The notes under the pieces: generated by a model
Databases searched by the model: none
Told to the model about the DNA's origin: nothing
Seen by the model: only the letters and a program-made list of their open reading frames with translations
Position numbers and translations under genes: made by a program
Source: Subdoligranulum variabile
GTDB lineage: Bacteria > Bacillota > Clostridia > Oscillospirales > Ruminococcaceae
Reading direction: 5' to 3'
Length of the DNA stretch: 64,000 nt
Assembly: GCA_004552305.1 (NCBI GenBank)
Contig: SFOX01000007.1
Span: forward strand, 1-64,000
Part shown: in pieces, positions 16,901-22,792 of the stretch
How the letters are laid out: each line of letters begins with the position of its first letter
Numbering within the stretch: position 1 is the first letter of the stretch

Positions 16901-18295
16901 ATGAAAAAACTGTTTACAAGTATGCTCTGCGTTTTTATCGCCATACCGTTGCTCCTGATGGTGTGGGGCTTTGCCCTGCCCGCGCAGTACGGCAATACGT
17001 TTGTGGGGGAACTGTCCGCCAAGCGTGCCCTGCTGACCGAGGAAGGTGATAAACCGCGTCTTATTCTTGTGGGCGGCAGTGCAGCCGCCTTTGGCGTTGA
17101 CAGCGCTCTGCTGAGCCGGGAACTGCCTGACTATCAGCCCGTTAATTTCGGTCTGTACGCAGCACTCGGCACACGGGTCATGCTGGATTTGTCCATAAAT
17201 GAACTGCGCCCCGGCGATCTTGTCATTATCATGCCGGAGCAGCAGCGTCAGGCACTTTCCGATACCATCGGCGCGGATACTTTTTGGCAGGCTGTTGACG
17301 GAGATTTTTCGGCAATTGCCTGTCTGCACGCGCGGGATTTCGGTCCGTTGTTGGGGGCGTTTCCGCGCTTTGCCGGTGCGAAGTTCCGCTATTTTCTCAC
17401 CGGTGCGCCTACCCCGGACGGCGTCTATCGCCGCAGCTCCTTCAATACGGTGGGCGATGTGGTAAATCCGCTCTGCAGCGCCAATATTTTACCGGGTGGT
17501 TATGACACGACAATGCCGGTACGATTTGATCCCTCGATGCTGGACACCGACTTCTGTGATGCGCTCAACGCCTACACTGCACAGGTCGAGTCTGTCGGGG
17601 CGGTTGTCTTGTATCATTTTCCGCCGATGAATGCACTCGCCGTAGAGAATGCAGAAGATATTGACACATATGCTGACTATCTGCAGTCGCAGCTGACGGC
17701 ACCTCTGGCAGGTGATCCGCATACCTGCGTGATGGATGCCGGGTGGTTCTATGACACAAATTTCCATCTGAACATGAGCGGAAAGACCGTCTTTACGCGG
17801 CAGCTCATCCGCGATCTCAAAGCTGTACTGGGTGACACCTCGTCTACCAAAATTGCGTTGCCCGCCATGCCTGCCCACCGGACGCAGACCGACACAGAAG
17901 TTGTGAATAACAGCGATGCTGCGTATTTTACATGGGAAAGCGACCGTATTGTCGTCAATGCGGAGGGACGTAGTCGCCGCACCTTGACAGTTCCGGGCGA
18001 GGTGGACGGTCGACCCGTGACGGCGCTGACCCCCGACACATTTGCGGGATGCGATATGCTGGAAAAATTGACGATACAGCAAAATATCACGGCGCTCCCG
18101 GATGGACTTTTTGCCAAATGCTCCGCGCTGCAGGAAATTACGCTGACCCAGCCGGACCCCACGCGGCTTTCCGTGGGGCTGGCTCTGCTCGACGGCGCGC
18201 CCGCGTTTTGCCGCATCCGCGTGCCTGCCGCAAGCTACAGCGCCTACTGCCTGAGCTATGCATGGTCGCCCTATGCGGAGACCTTCGCCCATTAA
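16901..18295 (+). CDS. Membrane-anchored SGNH-like acylation partner with LRR tail
   Basis: This protein of about 464 residues has one N-terminal membrane helix (KKLFTSMLCVFIAIPLLLMV). An extracellular domain follows with the block I motif ILVGGSAAAFGVDS and the late motif FYDTNFHLNMSGK, matching DltD/AlgJ-type SGNH proteins. The last 130 residues form a short BspA-like leucine-rich region (ALTPDTFAGCDMLEKL). The start is uncertain: ATG 16901 puts the helix at the N-terminus, while ATG 16868 adds 11 residues. Neither has a good ribosome site, so translation is probably coupled to the overlapping MBOAT gene. It shares domain types with the lipoprotein at 13575, in a different order. Confidence 0.72.
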   Translation: MKKLFTSMLCVFIAIPLLLMVWGFALPAQYGNTFVGELSAKRALLTEEGDKPRLILVGGSAAAFGVDSALLSRELPDYQPVNFGLYAALGTRVMLDLSINELRPGDLVIIMPEQQRQALSDTIGADTFWQAVDGDFSAIACLHARDFGPLLGAFPRFAGAKFRYFLTGAPTPDGVYRRSSFNTVGDVVNPLCSANILPGGYDTTMPVRFDPSMLDTDFCDALNAYTAQVESVGAVVLYHFPPMNALAVENAEDIDTYADYLQSQLTAPLAGDPHTCVMDAGWFYDTNFHLNMSGKTVFTRQLIRDLKAVLGDTSSTKIALPAMPAHRTQTDTEVVNNSDAAYFTWESDRIVVNAEGRSRRTLTVPGEVDGRPVTALTPDTFAGCDMLEKLTIQQNITALPDGLFAKCSALQEITLTQPDPTRLSVGLALLDGAPAFCRIRVPAASYSAYCLSYAWSPYAETFAH

Positions 18296-18400
18296 CGAAC
18301 CTTGCGCGGCATATCCAGATTGCGGACTGTCAGCAGGCATTTGTCAACATAGTTGTACAGCGTCCGTGAAACCTTGGGATTCCAATAGTTTCTCTCTCCT
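18296..18400. other. Short intergenic flank of the integrated element
   Basis: About 100 bases between the acylation locus and the left end of the element. I see no gene, promoter or terminator. It would form one side of the empty integration site. Confidence 0.4.
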
Positions 18401-18467
18401 GCATTTCGCTAAATCAATAATTTGGCGAAAACTTGCTTTTCGCTAGAATTGTGATTTAGCGAAAAGC
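18401..18467. repeat. Left-end recombinase site with four half-sites
   Basis: Four copies of a TTTCGCTAA-like half-site alternate in orientation: GCATTTCGCTAAATC (18401-18415), TTTGGCGAAAAC (18421-18432), GCTTTTCGCTA (18435-18445) and TAGCGAAAAGC (18457-18467). The third and fourth form a perfect 11-bp inverted repeat around 11 bases. The first is identical to the right-end copy. Paired inverted half-sites about 8 bases apart are typical core sites of tyrosine recombinases. Confidence 0.6.
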
Positions 18468-18488
18468 GGGTTTTCGGAGTGTTAGGCT

Positions 18489-18519
18489 CCTTGACGAAAA
18501 AATGTCAAGGGGCTTTTTT
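18489..18519 (+). terminator. Leader terminator of the element's operon
   Basis: CCTTGAC (18489-18495) pairs with GTCAAGG (18504-18510), followed by GGC and seven T's. It lies directly upstream of the first gene of the element, so transcripts entering from the left end must read through it. An overlapping alternative stem, GGGGC/GCCCC (about 18509-18525), could compete with it. Confidence 0.6.
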
Positions 18520-18542
18520 TATGCCCCGGAAAGAGGTACGAA

Positions 18543-18761
18543 ATGACGAACGATGTGAACGGGCGCAAGGCGCGGCGGAACGACCAGAGCGGGGCAGTTG
18601 GCAAGGCGCTGGAAAATGTGGTGCTGGCGCTGGACACGGTGAAAGACTGCCAGTGCTGCGGTAGTGAGGTGCTGAGCAGCTGGCTTGACCCGGTTGTGGT
18701 GCGGCTCATCTATGCGAAAAACTACCTTTCGGACGCGCTGCGGGAAGGGGGTGTGCTGTGA
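18543..18761 (+). CDS. Small hypothetical protein of the element
   Basis: This 72-residue protein is preceded by AAAGAGG six bases from ATG 18543. It has a basic N-terminus, a predicted helix and a CQCC pair (near residue 37) that could bind metal. I do not recognise the family. Its stop overlaps the ATG of the next gene (TGATG), so they form an operon that leads to rep. Confidence 0.6.
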   Translation: MTNDVNGRKARRNDQSGAVGKALENVVLALDTVKDCQCCGSEVLSSWLDPVVVRLIYAKNYLSDALREGGVL

Positions 18762-18985
18762 TGGAGCTGGTCAATGTTATGACCGTCACTGTGCTTTCGG
18801 TAGCAGAGGACGTTTTTAAGGGCAAGGACGGGCAAGCGGACAAACCTATGTATCGGCTATATATGGCTGATGCGCACGGGCGTGTGGGCTATGTGTACAG
18901 CGCCACGAAGTACGCGCCGGGGGACGTGGTAACGCTGGGGCTTGCCGAGCGCGATGGCAAGCTGAAGCTGGCGGTTGTCCGCTGA
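18761..18985 (+). CDS. Small beta-rich protein, possible ssDNA-binding protein
   Basis: This 74-residue protein is translated from ATG 18761 after AGGGGG. It is predicted to be mostly beta strands, with the segments VTVLSVAEDVF, MYRLYMADAHGRVGYVY and VVTLGLAERDGKLKLAVVR. Size, strand pattern and position just before a rolling-circle initiator recall small OB-fold single-strand binding proteins of filamentous phages and small replicons. That role is an inference without a diagnostic motif. Confidence 0.55.
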   Translation: MELVNVMTVTVLSVAEDVFKGKDGQADKPMYRLYMADAHGRVGYVYSATKYAPGDVVTLGLAERDGKLKLAVVR

Positions 18986-19011
18986 TTCGCCCTATATCTA
19001 ATAGGGCGAAT
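18985..19011 (+). other. Predicted double-strand origin (Rep nick-site hairpin)
   Basis: ATTCGCCCTAT (18985-18995) and ATAGGGCGAAT (19001-19011) form a perfect 11-bp stem around ATCTA. The tip reads CTATATCTAATAG. This resembles the nick hairpins of pT181-type plasmids and of ICEBs1 (CTAATA or CTAACA at the tip of a GC-rich stem). It sits 20 bases before the Rep gene, has no T-run, and so is not a terminator. A second perfect repeat, GTGTAC/GTACAC (19015-19030), lies between it and the rep ATG and could bind Rep or block its ribosome site. Confidence 0.65.
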
Positions 19012-19031
19012 GTGGTGTACAAACGTACACA

Positions 19032-20048
19032 ATGAGCAAAGAAAAACTTGAATACAAAGGGGAAGTGCCAGAGAAAAACGGCGGGGTGTACAGCTGCGAC
19101 AAGGTGCAGCTGCTGTTCCGGCTGCGGTACGACACGGCGCAGACGCTGTTAGACCAGATAGCCCGGCAATGTTGGTTCGAGTGCGAACATTGGGAAAGTC
19201 GCAGGTGCGGCACCTATCGCAACCAGTTTCGCATTGTATGCCGGGACGGTAACAGCTATTGGCTGGGTGTCGGGCTGGTGATGTACGGCAAGGGGCGTCC
19301 CGCTGACAATGCAAAGTTGGAGTTTAACCCGAATAAGGTCGGGCGGGAACGGTCGCTGCTGTGGCTGCAAGACCAGCTGTGGAGCCTGTGCAAGGTGCGG
19401 GATCCCTGCACCTTGAAACAGTGGGATTTGGCTTGCGACTGGGCGCAGCCGCGTGAATGGTACAGCCTGCGCAAGGATGCCCGGTTATACGAGGAAACGG
19501 CATACAGCCGGGCAAACCGTACACAGTATGTCGGCGCACGAAACGCGCCGGGGCGCTGCAAGCTGTACAACAAGCAGATGGAAGCTGGCTTGGATAAGCC
19601 TATGACGCGGCTAGAATTGACTGTGCCGGGGCTGGCTGCTGCTGCGGAGGTCGCGGCGCTCTGGCCTGTGGTGTATCGGCTGGCGGATGTGCAAGGCAGC
19701 GCGGAAATTGCGGCGCTGAATGACACCGACCGATTTATATTTGCCACGCTGTTGGACGCGCCGGACAGGATTACCGAGTTGGGGCGGCGCAAGCGGGAGC
19801 GTATGGCGGCGCTGCTGGAGGATGCCCGGTATCGGGTGGAATTTGACGCGGCGGCGTATGGGAAAATATTGCGGCAAGTCGCACAATATTGCGAGCGACC
19901 TCCGGCAAACAACCCGGATGCACTGCCCCGGTGGGAGTGGCAGGGGGTGGAGCCGGAGTGGCAGCCTTTGGAGTGTTTCCCTTATGAGCGTGCGCAGCGA
20001 GTTGACAAAAACCGGAATGTAAAGGGGGCGGGAAAAGACGCGGAGTAG
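19032..20048 (+). CDS. Rolling-circle replication initiator (Rep_trans/NicK type)
   Basis: This 338-residue protein has the pattern of the Rep_trans family (pT181 RepC, ICEBs1 NicK, Tn916-type relaxases). Visible motifs are QWDLACDWA, with acidic metal ligands Asp132 and Asp136, and the segment TQYVGARNAPGRCKLYNKQM. In the latter Tyr179 occupies the place of the catalytic nicking tyrosine. MTRLELTV follows as in the family. Length is close to RepC (about 314). It should cut the hairpin at 18985-19011 and start rolling-circle replication. There is no clear ribosome site before ATG 19032. No mobilisation or coupling gene is nearby. Confidence 0.75.
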   Translation: MSKEKLEYKGEVPEKNGGVYSCDKVQLLFRLRYDTAQTLLDQIARQCWFECEHWESRRCGTYRNQFRIVCRDGNSYWLGVGLVMYGKGRPADNAKLEFNPNKVGRERSLLWLQDQLWSLCKVRDPCTLKQWDLACDWAQPREWYSLRKDARLYEETAYSRANRTQYVGARNAPGRCKLYNKQMEAGLDKPMTRLELTVPGLAAAAEVAALWPVVYRLADVQGSAEIAALNDTDRFIFATLLDAPDRITELGRRKRERMAALLEDARYRVEFDAAAYGKILRQVAQYCERPPANNPDALPRWEWQGVEPEWQPLECFPYERAQRVDKNRNVKGAGKDAE

Positions 20049-20067
20049 CTATGTTGAGCCTACGGCG

Positions 20068-20583
20068 ATGGGGCTTGTATTGGCGGCATTGCAGCCGCCG
20101 AACCGGCTTGTTTTTGAGGTGATGTTGGCAACCGGGCTGCGGGTCGGGGACGTGTTGAGCCTGACAACAGCGCAGATACAGCGGCAGCGGTTCACGGTGC
20201 GGGAGCAGAAAACGGGGAAAACTCGGCGGGTGTATCTGCCCGCAAAATTGCAGTTGCAGCTACTGGCACAGGCTGGGCGGCTGTACTGCTTTGAGGGGCG
20301 GAACGACTGGCGCAAGCATCGGACACGGCAAGCCGTGTGGAAAGACTGCCAGCGCGTGGCGGCGTTTTTCCGGCGTAGTGGTGCCGTGCCGCGTGGCGTG
20401 GCGGTGAGTCCTCACAGCGCCCGCAAGGTGTATGCGGTGGGCGAGTTCCGGCGCACGGGGTCGCTTGATGAGGTGCGGCGCAAGCTGAACCACGACCCGG
20501 CGCACGCTGCGACAACGCTTTTATATGCAATGTCTGACCAGCTGGACGCGCAACAGCTGCGGGCATTGGGTAGGCACAAGTAA
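20068..20583 (+). CDS. Minimal tyrosine recombinase (integrase)
   Basis: This 171-residue protein is essentially only the catalytic domain of a lambda-integrase/XerC-type enzyme. All active-site residues are visible: Arg25 (ATGLRVGDV), Lys48 (REQKTGK), His116 and Arg119 (SPHSARK), His142 (LNHDP) and nucleophile Tyr153 (TLLYAM). The usual N-terminal core-binding domain is missing. The reading frame stays open 15 codons upstream of ATG 20068 with domain-like sequence (SYVEPTA) but offers no start codon there. It begins 20 bases after the rep stop, so translation is probably coupled. It presumably acts on the half-sites at both ends of the element. Confidence 0.85.
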   Translation: MGLVLAALQPPNRLVFEVMLATGLRVGDVLSLTTAQIQRQRFTVREQKTGKTRRVYLPAKLQLQLLAQAGRLYCFEGRNDWRKHRTRQAVWKDCQRVAAFFRRSGAVPRGVAVSPHSARKVYAVGEFRRTGSLDEVRRKLNHDPAHAATTLLYAMSDQLDAQQLRALGRHK

Positions 20584-20587
20584 AAGG

Positions 20588-20615
20588 GGGCGGGGCTTAT
20601 GGCTCCGCCCTTTTT
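20588..20615. terminator. Bidirectional terminator after integrase
   Basis: GGGCGGGGC (20588-20596) pairs with GCTCCGCCC (20602-20610) with one mismatch around TTATG. Five T's follow on the plus strand and TTTT follows on the other. It separates the integrase from the convergent gene at 20621-20917. Confidence 0.75.
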
Positions 20616-20620
20616 GGCTG

Positions 20621-20917
20621 TTATGGCTGTGTGGCTTCCTTGTACTCTGCCCATGTGATGAGATTGAGGGCGAGGGCTTTTGCGGCGCTGTCGGCAAGCT
20701 GGCGGCGCAAGAGTTCTGCGCCGTGTTCCATTGCGTCCAGCTGGCTGGCAAGGTCGTGGGGCGGGTATTTGTCGGGGTGGTTGCGCAGCTGCTGCGAGTA
20801 TTCCGCGCGGACGGGGGCAAGCTGTGTGCGGGTCTGTTCGTACAGCTCAAGGGCGGCGAGGTATTCAGCGGCGACGGCGGCAGCGGCGGCGGTGGTGGGG
20901 GTGGTAATTGCGTACAT
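20621..20917 (-). CDS. Small Ala-rich helical protein
   Basis: This 98-residue protein is read leftward from ATG 20917 with a good ribosome site (AAAGGAG, 10 bases upstream). It has an Ala/Thr-rich N-terminus, then a helical, charged segment (LYEQTRTQLAPVRAEYSQQL) and QLDAMEHGAELLRRQLADSA, likely a coiled coil. No family is recognised. It is convergent with rep-int and shares their terminator. Confidence 0.6.
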   Translation of the reverse strand: MYAITTPTTAAAAAVAAEYLAALELYEQTRTQLAPVRAEYSQQLRNHPDKYPPHDLASQLDAMEHGAELLRRQLADSAAKALALNLITWAEYKEATQP

Positions 20918-20979
20918 AATCTGTTTGCTCCTTTCTGCCCTGTTGGGCAGGAACTGAACAGCACGGGGCTGTCAAGGGA

Positions 20980-21812
20980 CGGGCGCAAGCGCCCGGCTTG
21001 GCGGAGGGCGGCAGCAGCACCGAATGAAGCGCCGGGCAGAGCCGCCGCCCGCAGACCCTTGACACCGTGCTACACTGGGAATGCCCACAGGGCAGGGGGG
21101 ATTGCCGCCCACTGACGGAAGGGGCTACATTTGGCGGGCTGCAAGCCCGCCGAACGTTCCCACCCCGCGCGCACGCAAATGCACACACAAGCGGTTCAGC
21201 CCCAAAAGGCTAAAAGGGATGACCGCGCAGCGTGTGCGCGGGGTGGTGTAAAAATGCGAGCGCCGCAGCGGCAGCCCGCCGCAAACCTTGCCGCACCGCA
21301 GTGCGGGCGGCGGGCTGACCCCGCCCCCGGCTCGGCTGCGGTAGCAGCAGGGGGCGGGGCGAGCTACGCAAGCCGCGTGCCGGTCTTGGTGGCGGGCTGC
21401 TGGGGCAAAAAAGGCGGCAAGCGCAGCAGCCCGCCCCAAAAGGCGGCAGGCGGCGCAGGCTGAGGGCAAAAAACAGCCCACTATCATACGGGGGCTGTTT
21501 TTTGCCCGAACACCTAAAAGCAGCCGCTGCCAAACCACCGCCCGCCCCATCCGGGCGGGCGGCAAGCGTGGCGTGTCTACGGACGCCACGCGCAGCAAAA
21601 CCGCGCCCAAGACAAGGGCAGCCCGCCCAAAAGGCAAGAAGGCGGGCTGTGTATTTACCCTTGACGTTGGCGCGGTTTTGTGGTACGCAGCTTCCCCCCT
21701 TGGGGCACCCGTTAGGGCAAGCGTTTTGGGGGAAAACGACCCGCAAAAAAAGGCTGAAAGCGGGGTGTTTTGCCCAAAACGCGCAGCACCGCGCCGCCGT
21801 GGTGGCGCGGTG
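20980..21812. other. Field of perfect GC-rich hairpins, no convincing gene
   Basis: Consecutive and nested perfect inverted repeats fill the region: 20980-20995; 21133-21151; 21272-21317 (two nested stems); 21319-21359; 21391-21435 (12 bp); 21464-21507 (16 bp, GGGCAAAAAACAGCCC arm, also a bidirectional terminator by its A/T run); 21538-21558; 21566-21591 (9 bp); 21596-21680 (12 bp, enclosing 21619-21649); 21721-21782 (10 bp) and 21787-21812 (9 bp). Long open frames here lack ribosome sites and run through the stems. Possible roles are a large structured RNA, a single-strand origin, or folding of the single-stranded replication intermediate. Confidence 0.6.
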
Positions 21813-21940
21813 TGAAGCGAGTGGAGTACCCCGACAGGGGTCGGAGCGAGCGACCCCATAAAAAAAGGGGGGTTAGGGGGGTTATACCTTCAGGGCTGCG
21901 GGAACTTCGCGGGATGGCGGAGGGGTGCTTTTCGGTGGGC

Positions 21941-22018
21941 AGAAAAAAGAAAGAGGGCAAGCCCTTTCGGGCTTGCCCTCTTTCGGTGTGATGGCTTGCG
22001 CCCTCACCCTGTCGGTGC
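21941..22018 (-). ncRNA. Predicted small RNA of about 75 nt
   Basis: A strong minus-strand promoter (22025-22053) should start transcription near 22018. About 35 bases later comes a perfect 16-bp terminator: the stem starts GAAAGAGGGCAAGCCC (84 to 69 on the minus strand of 219xx), closes with a GAAA tetraloop, and ends in TTTTTTCT at 21948-21941. No ribosome site or plausible reading frame lies inside. The predicted product is a roughly 75-nt RNA with a short unpaired 5' part. Its function is unknown. A copy-number or integrase regulator would be in keeping with a small replicon. Confidence 0.6.
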
Positions 22019-22024
22019 ATCTAT

Positions 22025-22053
22025 ATGATAGCACAACCTTTGGTTGTTGTCAA
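22025..22053 (-). promoter_or_regulatory. Promoter of the predicted small RNA
   Basis: On the minus strand, consensus TTGACA (22048-22053), a 17-base spacer, then TATCAT (22025-22030). The spacer contains AACC AAA GGTT symmetry. Confidence 0.7.
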
Positions 22054-22206
22054 GCCCTTTTTCCGTTGTTTTTTCTTTCGGCTGCTGCGCTTTCCCGGCT
22101 TGCCGCTCCTGCACCCTCGAGGTGCGCTCCCGCCCACGGGCGGGCGGGGGGTGGGCTTTGCTGCTTGCCGCTGCCGCTGCCTTCCGGCTTGCCGCAAAAA
22201 AGCCCC

Positions 22207-22235
22207 TTGACAAAACGCGCCGGGGGTGGTATATT
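22207..22235 (+). promoter_or_regulatory. Outward promoter at the right end of the element
   Basis: Consensus TTGACA (22207-22212), 17 bases, then TATATT (22230-22235). It points rightward out of the element, across the terminal palindrome. In a circular form the next DNA would be the left end, so it would drive the small genes, rep and integrase. In the integrated form it reads into the kinase fragment at 22358. Confidence 0.7.
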
Positions 22236-22305
22236 GGGGTTGTCGGGAGCATTTCGCTAAATCTGCATTTAGCGAAATGCTCCCGACAACCTCACTATAC
22301 CACCC
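22224..22305. repeat. Right-end palindrome and recombination site
   Basis: Arms of 39 bases (22224-22262 and 22267-22305) are complementary at all but two or three positions around CTGC. The core GCATTTCGCTAAATC is the direct repeat shared with the left end. Two -10-like sequences face each other within the arms (TATATT at 22230 and its counterpart near 22296-22301). The core looks like a recombinase site with inverted half-sites and an 8-base centre. Confidence 0.65.
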
Positions 22306-22357
22306 ACCCCAAATTGTAAATTTCTTTTTGCCTTAAGTGTTGCAGGTAACGCTTTGA

Positions 22358-22684
22358 AGAATCTGTGAATCACTTGCCAACCTGCTGGAAAATGCGCTGG
22401 AAGCAAGTCTTCGCACCGTACCGGGCAGGCGGCAAATCGAAATAACCGCCTATGTATATGCTGATCGGATTCTTCTGATCGAGGTTGAAAATGCGTTTGA
22501 CGGCGAAGTCAACGAAAAGGACGGCGTTTTCCGCTCCTCCAAGCGGAGAGAAAACGGGAGCGGCATCCAGTCCGTCACCCATATTGCAGAAAAAACCGGC
22601 GGCACAAGTACATTTACTTATCAAAATGGTACTTTTTCCGCCAAGGTCATGCTCTGCGGGGACAATGCGTATCCAAGCCATTAA
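22358..22684 (+). pseudogene. GHKL histidine kinase, C-terminal fragment
   Basis: The frame reads ESLANLLENALEASLRTV (N box) through GDNGSG-like RRENGSGIQSVTHIAEKTGG (G box) to TAA 22682-22684. It covers only the ATPase domain, about 105 residues. A TGA at 22355-22357 precedes it and no start or sensor domain is present. It is not close enough to the two intact kinases in the window to be called a duplicate of either. It is a relic next to the integrated element. Confidence 0.75.
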
Positions 22685-22738
22685 GGATTGCGCCGGACGG
22701 CGTATCGATGCTTTTTTCAGAATTCCGGAAAAAACAAA

Positions 22739-22774
22739 ATGGATGCATCCCTCTGCGCTAAGGGACGCATCCAT
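22739..22774 (-). terminator. Terminator of the thiamine ECF operon
   Basis: ATGGATGCATCCCT (22739-22752) pairs with AGGGACGCATCCAT (22761-22774) with one mismatch. On the minus strand TTTTGTTTTTT follows. Confidence 0.8.
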
Positions 22775-22792
22775 AGTGGCGGTTTATTGACC

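Larger units (their letters stand above)
18401..22266 (+). mobile_element. Small integrated rolling-circle replicon with its own tyrosine recombinase
   Basis: A 3.85-kb unit is bounded by the 15-bp direct repeat GCATTTCGCTAAATC (18401-18415 and 22249-22263). It carries two small genes, a Rep_trans-type initiator with an upstream nick-site hairpin, a minimal tyrosine recombinase, a convergent small gene, over 1 kb of GC-rich hairpins, a predicted small RNA and an outward promoter. Base composition and the dense hairpins differ sharply from the flanks. No relaxosome transfer genes, capsid, coat or Zot-like gene is present. It is therefore best described as an integrating plasmid-like element or satellite. 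The exact crossover points are inferred from the direct repeats. Confidence 0.7.

Noticed and set aside
18985..19011. Terminator after the 74-residue gene
   Set aside because: The stem is perfect but is followed by GTGGTGTAC with no T-run, and its tip matches a nick site better.
20021..20067. Possible programmed -1 frameshift joining rep to the integrase, at GGGAAAA near the end of rep
   Set aside because: The heptamer is in the right phase for -1 slippage, but the integrase is in the +1 frame relative to rep, so a -1 shift would not reach it.
21272..21812. Integron cassette array with attC hairpins or a CRISPR array
   Set aside because: Hairpins differ from each other in sequence, spacing is irregular, no cassette genes lie between them, and there are no regular direct repeats with unique spacers.
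21125..21859. Long open frames in the GC-rich hairpin region on both strands
   Set aside because: They have no ribosome sites, biased low-complexity composition and run through perfect inverted repeats; high GC alone makes stop codons rare.
18401..22266. Filamentous-phage (inovirus) prophage
   Set aside because: A small possible ssDNA-binding protein and a Rep are present, but there is no Zot ATPase and no coat-protein genes, and the Rep motifs fit the pT181/NicK family.
18401..22266. Integrative conjugative element
   Set aside because: No coupling protein, type IV secretion genes or excisionase; at under 4 kb it could at most be mobilised by others.
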